Origin: G020344215 sp039586575
Lineage (GTDB): Bacteria; Gemmatimonadota; Gemmatimonadetes; Palauibacterales; KS3-K002
DNA length: 64,000 nucleotides
NCBI GenBank assembly: GCA_039586575.1
Contig: JBDHKD010000037.1
Span: forward strand, 21,278-85,277
Reading direction: 5' to 3'
The notes beneath the pieces were generated by a model that saw nothing but the letters and a program-made list of their open reading frames with translations, did not search any database and was not told where the DNA came from. The stretch's first letter is position 1. Every line of letters starts with the position of its first letter. A program made the translations under genes and the position numbers. This document shows positions 26,157-34,159 of the stretch, piece by piece.

Positions 26157-27394
26157 CGGGCCCTTTCGACATCCCTCGGGCTGTCATCGATTGGCTGGCT
26201 CGCTCACCGGCGCGAGCCTTCGTCATCATCTTTCTCCTAGCTTTCGCGATCCGCGGCTTTCTTCTGACCAAGGTTCCGGACCGCTACGTCCTCCCGCATA
26301 CGCGTTGGGAGCTGGAAGCCGTGGCTTACTCGCTGGCTCGACATGGCCAGTTCGCGGATCCGTACGTCGTCCCCACTGGGCCGACCGCCCATCTGCCGCC
26401 GATCATGCCGGCCACCATTGCCCTGGTCTGGCGCCTGTTCGGGATGGGCCTGGCGGCTGGTTACGCGGCTTGGATTCTGAGGATCGCCAGCTACTGCGCC
26501 ATGTACGCCATGCTCCCCTGGCTGGCTGGCCGGCTCGGTGTAGGGAAGCAAGCCGGCGTGCTCGCCGGCATCGCCGGCGCTTTTGTCGCCGTTTGGCCGG
26601 GGTACGGCGAGGCGCTCACGGCCATCCTGCTGGGCCTGCTGCTGGTCGCTTTTCTGCGGCGTTGGACGGCGGGGCGCGGCTCGGCGGCCGGTTCGTTTCT
26701 GCTCGGAGCGGGAGCCGCGGTGACATTCCATCTGCAGCCGGCTCTTCTGCCGGTGGTGCTGGGTTGCATGGCCTTCGAGCTGTGGTGGAGCGAAGATCGG
26801 CGGAAGTGGGCGTTCTCAGCGCTGATGGCCCTGGGTATCGTGGTCGCCTGCGTCCCCTGGGGCTGGCGGAACTACGCGAGGTTCCACGAGGTCTTCTTCA
26901 TCCGCAGCAATCTGGGTCTCGAGCTGCGCATGGGTAACCACGAGGGCGCCGCCGCCGCCATGGACGTGATGGACGTGCGGCAGCAGCACCGCCATCCGCG
27001 CGTGCAGGAGGCGGAGGCACTGAAACTCCGGGAACTGGGTGAGGTCGAGTACATGCGGGAGGCCGGGCGCGAGGCCCTGGGGTGGGTCACGACCCATCCG
27101 GCCGAGTTTCTGCGCCTGACATCCTCACGCGTGATTCACACCTGGTTCGGGCCTTTGCACGAGCCACCCGTCGCCGCCGGATTCACCGCGCTCACGCTTC
27201 TGGCCTTATTGGGTGCATGGCGAACCCTTCCGGGGATGGCGATCCCGGCGCGGGCGGCGCTCTTGATACCTCTAGCGACGTATCCGCTCATCTACTATGT
27301 CGTTGCCTACATGCCCCGCTATCGAGTACCCATCGAGTGGATCTTGCTCGTGTTCGCAGGCGCCGCGGTCTGGCGCTGGATCGAGCGGCAGTGA
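26117..27394 (+). CDS. GT-C type membrane glycosyltransferase (GT39/ArnT-like)
   Basis: A polytopic protein of 425 residues. After a short cytosolic tail comes a first membrane helix (about residues 25-45), then an acidic first loop RWELEAVAYSLARHGQFADPY in the position where GT-C enzymes keep catalytic acidic residues, and eight to ten further hydrophobic segments. Such enzymes use polyprenyl-phosphate sugars at the outer face of the inner membrane. Donor and acceptor are unknown. Start is taken as GTG 26117 or 26120, within the 3' end of the HhH gene. Longer upstream translations would only read through that gene in another frame. Confidence 0.7.
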   Translation: MVELEGESRLDPLTGPFDIPRAVIDWLARSPARAFVIIFLLAFAIRGFLLTKVPDRYVLPHTRWELEAVAYSLARHGQFADPYVVPTGPTAHLPPIMPATIALVWRLFGMGLAAGYAAWILRIASYCAMYAMLPWLAGRLGVGKQAGVLAGIAGAFVAVWPGYGEALTAILLGLLLVAFLRRWTAGRGSAAGSFLLGAGAAVTFHLQPALLPVVLGCMAFELWWSEDRRKWAFSALMALGIVVACVPWGWRNYARFHEVFFIRSNLGLELRMGNHEGAAAAMDVMDVRQQHRHPRVQEAEALKLRELGEVEYMREAGREALGWVTTHPAEFLRLTSSRVIHTWFGPLHEPPVAAGFTALTLLALLGAWRTLPGMAIPARAALLIPLATYPLIYYVVAYMPRYRVPIEWILLVFAGAAVWRWIERQ

Positions 27395-27405
27395 GAGGGC
27401 GTGAG

Positions 27406-28257
27406 ATGAACCAGGGGAATCCAGGAAAGAGCGTGCTGATCACAGGTGCGTCGACGGGCATCGGCGCCGCCTGCGCACTGCAATTGGACGAGAAAGGCGT
27501 TCGCGTGTTCGCCGGCGTGCGGAAGGAGTCTGACGGCACATCCTTGAAACGGAGCGCCTCGAGCAGGCTTACACCCGTTCCGATCGACGTCACCAGCCCC
27601 GAGACGATCGCAGCGGCACGCCGGGCGGTTGCCGATGCCGTCGGTGCTGAGGGCCTGGCCGGGCTGGTGAACAACGCGGGCGTCTACTTTGGCGGTCCGC
27701 TCGAGTTCTCCTCGATCGACGAGGTGCGGGAGACATTCGAGGTCAACCTGTTCGGTGTGATCGCGGTCACCCAGTCGTTCCTTCCGCTTCTCCGCACCGC
27801 CAGAGGTCGGATCGTCAATATGAGCTCGCTCAGCGGTGTGTTCGCGCTCCCGTTCCTCGGCCCGTACGCGGCAAGCAAGTTCGGCCTGGAAGCCATCTCG
27901 GACTCTCTGCGTGTAGAGTTGAGACCGTGGGGTATCTCGGTTGCGGTCGTGGAACCCGGGGTGGTGGATACACCGATGCGAGAGAAAGTCATCGCGACCT
28001 TGAGGAAAGCGCGCGAGGCGTATCCGCCCGAGGCGCGTGAGCTCTATGGCCCGATCTTCGGATTGTCGGAACGCCGGCAGGAGCGTGGCATCCGGGCGGA
28101 GCGGGTCGCCGTGGCGGTCGAGCATGCTCTATTCGCTCGACGTCCCAAGCGCCGATACCTGGTGGGAGCGGAGGCGAAATCCGTTCCTGTCTTTCGAATG
28201 CTGCCCGATGGGTTCCGCGACTGGCTCATCGCCAAGCATCTACCGAAGTATGGTTAG
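27406..28257 (+). CDS. Short-chain dehydrogenase/reductase
   Basis: A 283-residue SDR of the classical type: TGASTGIGAA cofactor loop near residue 12, NNAGVYFGG near 88, catalytic Ser in MSSLSGVFALP near 140 and YAASKFG near 155 with Tyr and Lys. The VEPGVVDTPM segment and C-terminal tail resemble 'retinol dehydrogenase-like' bacterial SDRs of unknown substrate. ATG 27406 follows GAG at a short distance; a GTG further upstream would add residues with no family support. It follows the glycosyltransferase by eleven bases. Confidence 0.88.
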   Translation: MNQGNPGKSVLITGASTGIGAACALQLDEKGVRVFAGVRKESDGTSLKRSASSRLTPVPIDVTSPETIAAARRAVADAVGAEGLAGLVNNAGVYFGGPLEFSSIDEVRETFEVNLFGVIAVTQSFLPLLRTARGRIVNMSSLSGVFALPFLGPYAASKFGLEAISDSLRVELRPWGISVAVVEPGVVDTPMREKVIATLRKAREAYPPEARELYGPIFGLSERRQERGIRAERVAVAVEHALFARRPKRRYLVGAEAKSVPVFRMLPDGFRDWLIAKHLPKYG

Positions 28258-28300
28258 CCGAAAAGTCGTGCAACGGTTCCAATTGAGAGAAGGAGGGAGT

Positions 28301-28745
28301 ATGCGATCGCGAAGTGTAGCGTCCCTGCCAATCGCGGTGCTCGCCGGGTGTCTGCTGTGCGCCTGTAGCGCACCGGAGAGTCGCCAGCCGCAGGATCTGG
28401 CCGAGCAGATGCAGGCGGCGGATGGACGCCCAGGCGCTGGCGTCGCTGTACACCGAGGACGCCATGTTACTGCCACCCGGCGGTGACTTCGTGTCAGGCC
28501 GGGAGGCGATCCAGGGGTTCTGGCAAGCAGTCATGGACGCCGGCGTCGCCGAGGCGCGACTGACCGTCGAGGAAGCTGAAGGGCTGGGTGACACGGCTTG
28601 GGAGGTGGGCCGTTACGCACTTCACGATGCGGCCGGTGCTCTGATCGACGAGGGCAAGTATATCGTGATCTGGAAGAGTACCGATGCCGGGTGGCGGCTC
28701 CATCGGGACATCTGGAACAGCAGTGTTCCGTCGTCCTCAGAATGA
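28301..28745 (+). pseudogene. Frameshifted SnoaL/DUF4440-like lipoprotein
   Basis: ATG 28301, after GAAGGAGG, begins a lipoprotein signal (SLPIAVLAGCLLCACS) that runs on as ESRQPQDLAEQMQAAD. The frame then changes at about 28420, and the NTF2/SnoaL-like domain continues in the next frame: DAQALASLYTEDAMLLPPGG, GREAIQGFW, and the closing GWRLHRDIWNSS. The linker between signal and domain is also shorter than usual, so bases appear missing as well as the frame shifted. As written, no complete protein is made; reinitiation at ATG 28422 would give a 107-residue domain without an export signal. It could be decay or a sequence error. Confidence 0.75.
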
Positions 28746-29197
28746 TCGCTGGGGCGGTTTACCGCGGGTACTACAACACCTCCCCGGAGTGCTGGGGGAT
28801 GTACACCGAGGCGCTAGGCGCTGAATACGGCAATGACCTGCTGTTCGGGCAGGCCCATCAGTTGACCGTCGACAGCCACGCGGTGCAGCACGCTGGAGGG
28901 CAGCACCCGGACAAGTCGATCGCCATTCACCTGTGCGGGCTCTATCTCGTGCTGCACCGCGGGCTCCGTCCCACGCGCGTGCCCCCGCTGCTTCAGCGTC
29001 TCTCGGATACGGTTCAGGTGTGGCCTCACTTTCCGCCACCCACTGACCGTGGTGCTCTAGCGGTCGGCGCTGTCGCACATTCCGACTCGGTCGCCGCCCA
29101 TATGGAGAGGGTGCGGGAGTGGGCTGCATCCGTGTGGGGCGCCTGGTCGCAATACCATTCCGACGTGGCGGATTTCGTCGGACGTCATGTCAGGTAG
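28742..29197 (+). CDS. DUF5946-like protein
   Basis: A 151-residue protein starting at ATG 28742, which overlaps the stop of the DUF4440 frame. It contains TSPECWGMYTEALGAEYG, HQLTVDSHAVQHAGG and KSIAIHLCGLYLVLHRG, the core conserved blocks of the DUF5946 group. The N-terminal CxxCG pair that many members carry is not present; the protein begins just before the first conserved block, so the 5' end may be truncated like its neighbour. The function of the family is unknown. Confidence 0.65.
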   Translation: MIAGAVYRGYYNTSPECWGMYTEALGAEYGNDLLFGQAHQLTVDSHAVQHAGGQHPDKSIAIHLCGLYLVLHRGLRPTRVPPLLQRLSDTVQVWPHFPPPTDRGALAVGAVAHSDSVAAHMERVREWAASVWGAWSQYHSDVADFVGRHVR

Positions 29198-29242
29198 GCG
29201 CCCGCGATCGGGAAGACCGCGGGTTTGAACGGAGATGATGCC

Positions 29243-29755
29243 ATGGCATTCGCTTCGCTGCTCGAAGAGACGCTGGAGGCGTGGACAGATGTCCGGCAGG
29301 GGTTGATCGAAGAGGTCGAGAACATCCCTGCCGATCGCTTCGATTTCCGGCCGGCGCCGGAAGTGAAGAGTGTGGCGGAGTTGGTCCAGCACATCCTGGA
29401 GGTCGCGCTGATGATGACGGGCGAGCTGACGCGCCCCGACACCGATTTCCGGCGCGCCCCCTGGCCCGAGCTTCTGGATCTCTACGCCTCACACGTGAAG
29501 GTCGCGAATTCCAAGGCGCAGCTGCTTGGGCTGCTCGGCAGCTCGCTGGCGGAGGCGGAGCTAAGTTTCCGCGAGGCGGGCGAGCTGCACATGCTGCAGT
29601 TCATCACACGGTTCGACGGCCAGGCGGGGACGCGGCTCGCCTGGCTGCACCATGGGATTGCGCAGGAGATGTATCACCGGGGGCAGCTGGTCCTCTACGA
29701 GCGATTGATGGGGATCGAGCCGGCGCTGACGCGCCGGATTCGTACGGGCTCCTAG
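29243..29755 (+). CDS. DinB-family protein
   Basis: A four-helix DinB/YfiT-like protein of about 170 residues. Metal ligands of the family are at the expected places: the His of LVQHILEVALMM near residue 51 and the H-x3-H spacing in the C-terminal helix, HHGIAQEMYHRGQL near 140. DinB-fold proteins include thiol-dependent transferases (bacillithiol or mycothiol) and many uncharacterised stress proteins. ATG 29243 is preferred since GGAG lies eight bases upstream; an in-frame TTG at 29225 is the alternative. Confidence 0.85.
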   Translation: MAFASLLEETLEAWTDVRQGLIEEVENIPADRFDFRPAPEVKSVAELVQHILEVALMMTGELTRPDTDFRRAPWPELLDLYASHVKVANSKAQLLGLLGSSLAEAELSFREAGELHMLQFITRFDGQAGTRLAWLHHGIAQEMYHRGQLVLYERLMGIEPALTRRIRTGS

Positions 29756-29756
29756 C

Positions 29757-29779
29757 ACGTTTGGAAGTCGGGCAAACGT
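29757..29779. other. Perfect 7-bp inverted repeat after dinB-like gene
   Basis: ACGTTTG (29757-29763) is the exact reverse complement of CAAACGT (29773-29779), with a nine-base loop. It starts two bases after the stop codon. No U-run follows, so it may be a factor-dependent terminator stem or a binding site upstream of the M28 peptidase gene. Confidence 0.4.
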
Positions 29780-29872
29780 CCGTCCTTGCCGTGGCTGGCG
29801 GCGGCCCACAGTATGTTGAGTCGTGCACCGCCATGAATCTCCGACAGTTCAGGTGGCCCAGAGGAGGTTTCC

Positions 29873-31366
29873 ATGCTTGAGTCCGCCCTCATGAGGTTGA
29901 GCCTGGTGACCGTGCTCTGCGTCGTCGCGGTCTCACCGCTCGAGGCGCAGACCGACGCCGGCCGACGGGGCGAGCCGAGCCGCCTGGTGGCGGCGATGCT
30001 GGGCGATACGCCGCTGCTCGACGATCTTGCGTATCTGGCGGACGAGATCGGCGGACGGCCGACGGGCTCCGTCGCGAATCTCCGATCCGTCGAGTGGGCG
30101 TTTCAGCGGTTCCGCGAGGCCAACGTGGCGGCGCGCAAAGAGGCGTTCGTGATGCCCGGGCTCTGGCTCGAGCGCACGGCATCGGCCATGGTGAGCGGCG
30201 ACGGCGTCGAGTTCCGGCCGCGTGTCGCGGCGATGCCGTTCGCGGCCGGCACACCGCTGAGCGGCATAACGCGACCGTTGCTCGATGGCGGCAGCGGCAG
30301 CGAGGCCGACTTCGAGCGGCTCGGCGATGAAGCACGCAACGCTTTCGTCTTGATCGAGACGCCGCTGCTGACCGATATCCCGGGCCTCTTCGTCGAGTAC
30401 GCCGAGGCGGCGGCAATCGAACAGCGGGCGTTCGAGGCCGATGTGGCCGGCGTGGTCTACATGGGCTCGCGCCCCAACAACATGCTCTACAGGCAGATCG
30501 TATCTACCGGATTCGCCACCGAACGGCCGTTGCTCGTGATGGAGCGCGATGCCGCTCTGCGGGCGACGCGGCTCTTGCGCCGCGGCGTGGCGCTGGCCCT
30601 CGCCGTTACGCTGGACGTCGTTTCCGGCCCGGAGTACGAGAGCTACAACGTGATCGGTGAGATCCAGGGTGCCAGGCGGCCCGAGGAAGTCGTCGTGATC
30701 GGTGCGCACATCGATTCTTGGGATCTCGGCACGGGCGTGCTCGACAACGGTGCCAACGTAGCCATGATGATCGACATCGCCCGCCAGATCCAACGGCTCG
30801 GCTTGCGGCCGGACCGCACGATTCGCTTCGCGCTCTGGAATGGCGAGGAGTTGGGGCTGCTCGGCTCCTACGGCTACGTACAGGCCCACCAGGACGAGCT
30901 GGATAACCACGTGTTGGCCGGCTCTATCGATATGGGATGCGGCCGGATCACCGGCTTCTTCACCGGTGGCCGCGCAGCGCTCCTCCCGGTGCTCGATGGC
31001 ACCCTGGCGCCGGTTCGGGAATACGGGCCGTTCGAGCACATGAACGTACCGATCGTCGGCACCGATCACTTCGATTTCATGCTGGAAGGCGTGGCCAACA
31101 TCGTCGCCATCCACGAGTCGGCGACCTACGGCCCCAATTACCACGCCCGCACCGACCAACTCCACCAGTGCGACCCAGAGCAGCTGCGCCGCAACGCCGC
31201 CATCGTCGCCGCGGTGGTCTACGGGTTCGCGAACACCGAGCTGACCTGGCAGCGTCAGACGCGCGCCGAGATCGAGGAGCTGGTCGAAACCACCGACCTC
31301 GGCGCGAACATGCGTACCTTCGGCCTTTACGAGCCATGGCGGAGCGGTGAGCGCGGACGAAACTAG
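29873..31366 (+). CDS. Secreted M28-family zinc aminopeptidase with PA-like insert
   Basis: A 497-residue exported peptidase. A signal peptide (cleavage near SPLEA-Q, residue 24) precedes a propeptide-like helix, a PA-like domain (about 110-230) and the catalytic domain (about 250-475). Metal and catalytic motifs are GAHIDSWDLGTGVLDNGAN near 281, NGEELGLLGS near 323, SIDMGCG near 349, GTDHFDF near 396 and NYHARTDQLH near 422. It is likely periplasmic or extracellular. ATG 29873 follows GAGGAGG; ATG 29891 would still leave a usable signal. A second M28 enzyme of another subtype is at 59096. Confidence 0.92.
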   Translation: MLESALMRLSLVTVLCVVAVSPLEAQTDAGRRGEPSRLVAAMLGDTPLLDDLAYLADEIGGRPTGSVANLRSVEWAFQRFREANVAARKEAFVMPGLWLERTASAMVSGDGVEFRPRVAAMPFAAGTPLSGITRPLLDGGSGSEADFERLGDEARNAFVLIETPLLTDIPGLFVEYAEAAAIEQRAFEADVAGVVYMGSRPNNMLYRQIVSTGFATERPLLVMERDAALRATRLLRRGVALALAVTLDVVSGPEYESYNVIGEIQGARRPEEVVVIGAHIDSWDLGTGVLDNGANVAMMIDIARQIQRLGLRPDRTIRFALWNGEELGLLGSYGYVQAHQDELDNHVLAGSIDMGCGRITGFFTGGRAALLPVLDGTLAPVREYGPFEHMNVPIVGTDHFDFMLEGVANIVAIHESATYGPNYHARTDQLHQCDPEQLRRNAAIVAAVVYGFANTELTWQRQTRAEIEELVETTDLGANMRTFGLYEPWRSGERGRN

Positions 31367-31378
31367 GGACCCGCGCCA

Positions 31379-31726
31379 ATGGATGAGACGCAGCTGAGGC
31401 TGACCGCAACGGACAGAATGCTCCTCGAGCGCAGCTCCGACTCCAGCGTGACTCGGCGCCGCGTCCGCGTCGTCGTCGCCAGTGGCCTGCTGCTGGCCGC
31501 CGCCCTCGTGGTTACCGCCCCGCTCCTCGAGTCGTGGGTCTTCCTCCTCTTCTTCGCCGTCGCCTACATCCTGGTGACGACCTGGGAACGCGTCGGCTAC
31601 GCCCGCACAATCCTCGCCTATAAAGGCCTCGTCCAGAAACTCGCCGCCCGACTCGACTCCCTGGAACGGCGCGGCGCCAAACCCTCGGGATCTCTTGACA
31701 CGACCCCACCACCCCCCGTAGCTTAG
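31379..31726 (+). CDS. Small two-helix membrane protein
   Basis: A 115-residue protein with a charged N-terminus, two hydrophobic segments (about residues 32-48 and 50-68) and a cytosolic tail containing a short amphipathic helix (YKGLVQKLAARLDSLERR). The extreme C-terminus is Pro-rich. No known domain recognised. It follows the M28 gene by twelve bases. Confidence 0.55.
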   Translation: MDETQLRLTATDRMLLERSSDSSVTRRRVRVVVASGLLLAAALVVTAPLLESWVFLLFFAVAYILVTTWERVGYARTILAYKGLVQKLAARLDSLERRGAKPSGSLDTTPPPPVA

Positions 31727-31847
31727 GCTCCCTTTCAGCGAAAGACATCCAAGGGTCCGATCGCTGGTGCGAGGGAACTGCCGGCGTGGGGCTGGACTTC
31801 CGTGAGGCGGTGGGCGGGCTTCTGACCACCCCAATCAAGCGTGTGCG

Positions 31848-32018
31848 ATGAAGGAACGTAATCTACTTAACCAACCGGAGCCCAAGGCGGAGAGCGTGGC
31901 CGCGATCGGGACCGAGCGCAAGGGCTCGAAGGCGTGGCTCTGGGGTGCTTATACCTTCCTTATCTTGTGGGGCATGGCTTATCTGGTCCTGTTTTTCACC
32001 GACCGACTTCCCATCTAA
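31848..32018 (+). CDS. 56-residue single-pass membrane protein
   Basis: ATG 31848 to TAA 32016-32018 encodes 56 residues: a charged N-terminal half (MKERNLLNQPEPKAES and TERKGSKAW) followed by one hydrophobic helix, AYTFLILWGMAYLVLFF, and a short tail. The tidy positive-inside layout supports a real small membrane protein. No Shine-Dalgarno is obvious. Function unknown. Confidence 0.5.
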   Translation: MKERNLLNQPEPKAESVAAIGTERKGSKAWLWGAYTFLILWGMAYLVLFFTDRLPI

Positions 32019-32051
32019 ATCCGTTTTTCCGATGATCTCTCGGGGGAGATC

Positions 32052-32582
32052 GTGAGCGTGGTCTGGGTCGTCGTGGTCGTCGTGGCGATCGTGGTTTTTG
32101 CTGCCTTGGTGGCGAGGTGGCGGCGCGAGGCCGGCCGGGCGCGAGAGGCTGGCCCGCCCAGGGAGGATGTGGCGCCGCCGGAGGAGCCGGGGGAGGAGGT
32201 GGAGGAGGTGCCTGAGGTTCCGGAGCTTCGGGCTCTGGAGGAGAGCCGGGGGGCTGAAAGGGCGACGGTAGCCGCCGCCGTCGAGGAGGCGATTCCGGAA
32301 CCGCCGAAGAAGCCGGAACTTTCGGAGAAGCAGCTGCGCTCCCGCGTGGAGGAGGGGCTGGCGGAGTCGGAGCGCATGCTGAAGGAGTTGCGAGCGGCGG
32401 CGGAGCACGATGAAGGGCTGGCTCAACAGGCCGGCATGGTGGCGATCATCGAGGAGGGGCTTCAGGAGGTTCGGGCGCTGGCGGATCGCAAGAAGTGGAG
32501 CCAGGCCAAGGACAAGGGCGACGCCCTACGCGCGCAACTATCGCTGATGCTGCGGGGCGCCCGCCGCGAGCGAGCCCGCTGA
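32052..32582 (+). CDS. Membrane-anchored acidic/coiled-coil protein
   Basis: A 176-residue protein starting at GTG 32052 after GGGGGAG. It has one N-terminal membrane helix (residues 3-20), a low-complexity Glu/Pro segment (about 35-95) and a helical C-terminal part (KQLRSRVEEGLAESERMLKELRAAAEH and onward) likely to form a coiled coil. No family is recognised. It lies at the head of a plus-strand run leading to pspA, so a role in envelope maintenance is possible, but only by context. Confidence 0.6.
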   Translation: MSVVWVVVVVVAIVVFAALVARWRREAGRAREAGPPREDVAPPEEPGEEVEEVPEVPELRALEESRGAERATVAAAVEEAIPEPPKKPELSEKQLRSRVEEGLAESERMLKELRAAAEHDEGLAQQAGMVAIIEEGLQEVRALADRKKWSQAKDKGDALRAQLSLMLRGARRERAR

Positions 32583-32675
32583 TCTAGCCAATCGCCTGCA
32601 TCCCGCCAATATTTCTGTTGTACGGGGCCCTTGCGGGGCCGGAAACCCTGGGCTAAGTCGTTTCGTAGGTTTGAT

Positions 32676-32966
32676 ATGGGGCTAACGCTGGTTGCGCTCC
32701 TCGTGTTGGTCTTCCTGGCGAAGATCGTGTTCATCGACTCGCCGGTAGGCCAGGCCTTGGGTGACGCTATCCGCAACATGGCACCTCCAAAGGTGCCGCC
32801 GGGGGCGGCCTCGCGAGCTGATCTCGAGTCGATGCGACGCGACATGGAGGAGCTTCGCGAGCAAGTGGACCGGGTGATCGAGGAGCAAGCGTTCTTGACG
32901 CAGCTGCTCGCGGAGCCTGAGCGACTGCGCTTAGGGCCGGGCGATACGGAAGACCGCGACACTTGA
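32676..32966 (+). CDS. Small membrane protein with coiled coil
   Basis: ATG 32676 gives 96 residues: one hydrophobic helix (MGLTLVALLVLVFLAKIVF), a Pro-rich linker and a coiled-coil segment (DLESMRRDMEELREQVDRV). The layout, one helix plus a short cytosolic coiled coil, is like PspB, but there is no clear sequence match. An open frame extends to 32631 without a membrane-protein start. It is followed 16 bases later by the YbjN-like gene and then pspA. Confidence 0.55.
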   Translation: MGLTLVALLVLVFLAKIVFIDSPVGQALGDAIRNMAPPKVPPGAASRADLESMRRDMEELREQVDRVIEEQAFLTQLLAEPERLRLGPGDTEDRDT

Positions 32967-32982
32967 ACGTAGCGGAGGCCGG

Positions 32983-33372
32983 ATGGTCACGCGTGAGGAT
33001 GTAGAAGGCTACCTAGTCCGGATGGAGCTGCCCTTCCAGGAGATCGAGGAGGGGCTGTGGATGATCGGCGACGACCGAGAGACGGCGCCGGTGTTCGCGA
33101 CCTATGCGCCTCCGCTGCTCCTGATCCGGGTCGAGGTCATGGACGTGCCGGAGGACGAATCGTTGCGGAACGGACTGTTCCGGGAGCTCTTGGAGCTCAA
33201 CGCTACGGACCTGGTACACGGGGCGTACGGGCTCGACGAGAACCAGATCGTGCTGACCGACACGTTGCAGCTCGTAGATCTCGATTTCAGCGAGGTTCAG
33301 GCCGCACTGGAGAGCATCCTGCTGGCTTTACGGTCGCACTACGAGACGCTGCAGCGCTACAGAAAGCCATAG
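32983..33372 (+). CDS. YbjN / CesT-like fold protein
   Basis: A 129-residue acidic protein of the YbjN or type III chaperone-like fold: VEGYLVRMELPFQEIEEGLW at the start, a central beta layer (FATYAPPLLLIRVEVMDVP), LFRELLELNATDLVHGAYGL with the typical 'LN' helix, and a last helix EVQAALESILLAL. Proteins of this fold bind partner proteins. Ten bases separate it from pspA, so it may be a PspA partner in this lineage. Confidence 0.7.
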   Translation: MVTREDVEGYLVRMELPFQEIEEGLWMIGDDRETAPVFATYAPPLLLIRVEVMDVPEDESLRNGLFRELLELNATDLVHGAYGLDENQIVLTDTLQLVDLDFSEVQAALESILLALRSHYETLQRYRKP

Positions 33373-33382
33373 AGAGAGGGCT

Positions 33383-34159
33383 ATGAGTATCTGGAGCCGA
33401 CTGTCCACAATGGTCAGGTCTAACCTGAACGACCTGATCGCTCGGGCCGAGAACCCCGAGAAGATGCTCAATCAGATCATCGACGACATGCGTTCGCAGC
33501 TGGCGCAGGCCAAGCAGGAGGTCGCGGTGGCCATCGCCGACGAGCGCAAGCTCCGCCGCCAGGTGCAGGACGAGCGGGATCAGGGTAGCGATTGGGAGCG
33601 GCGCGCGAAGCTGGCGCTGCGGGAGGGGCGAGACGACCTGGCGCGCCAAGCGCTGTTGCGCAGCAAGGAGCATGGCGACCACGCCCAGACGCTCGAGGGT
33701 CAGTGGCGAGGCCACGCTTCCGAGACCGAGAAGCTGAAGGACACGTTGCGGCAGTTGAGTAGTAAGATCGAGGAGGCGAAGCGGAAGCGTAACTTGCTGA
33801 TCGCGCGCCAGAAGCGAGCCGCGGCGCAGAAGCGGATCCACGAGACGCTGACCGGGCTTTCGGATCGCAGCGCCTTCGAGGCGTTCGACCGCATGGCGGA
33901 GCGGATCGAGGACGCCGAGATCCGGGCGCTGGCGGCGGCGGAGGTAGACGAGGAGCTGGGTGGCGACGATCTGGAGCGACAGTTCAAGCGCCTCGAGGGC
34001 GGCGACATCGACGTCGAGCGTCAGCTGGCGGCGCTGAAGCAGGAGATGGGTCTGCTGCCGGCGGCGGCGGACGAGGCCCACTCCGAGGGCGAGGTCCGCG
34101 AGGCGGAGATCATCGAGGAAGAGGCGGAGCCGGAGGAGGAGGAGGAGGAAACTGGCTGA
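33383..34159 (+). CDS. pspA: PspA/IM30 family membrane-stress protein
   Basis: PspA/Vipp1 proteins are ESCRT-III-like helical proteins that assemble on damaged inner membrane. The 258-residue product has the amphipathic start MSIWSRLSTMVRSNLNDLI, then ENPEKMLNQIIDDM and long coiled-coil helices to about residue 215. Past that is a very acidic tail (mostly Glu). ATG 33383 follows AGAGAGGG. The stop overlaps the presumed CTG start of the AI-2E permease. No PspF-type activator or sigma-54 promoter is visible nearby. Confidence 0.92.
   Translation: MSIWSRLSTMVRSNLNDLIARAENPEKMLNQIIDDMRSQLAQAKQEVAVAIADERKLRRQVQDERDQGSDWERRAKLALREGRDDLARQALLRSKEHGDHAQTLEGQWRGHASETEKLKDTLRQLSSKIEEAKRKRNLLIARQKRAAAQKRIHETLTGLSDRSAFEAFDRMAERIEDAEIRALAAAEVDEELGGDDLERQFKRLEGGDIDVERQLAALKQEMGLLPAAADEAHSEGEVREAEIIEEEAEPEEEEEETG

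Noticed and set aside
29933..31834. 633-codon open frame on minus opposite the M28 peptidase gene
   Set aside because: It is the antisense shadow of a GC-rich gene with clear M28 motifs; no domain or ribosome site supports it.
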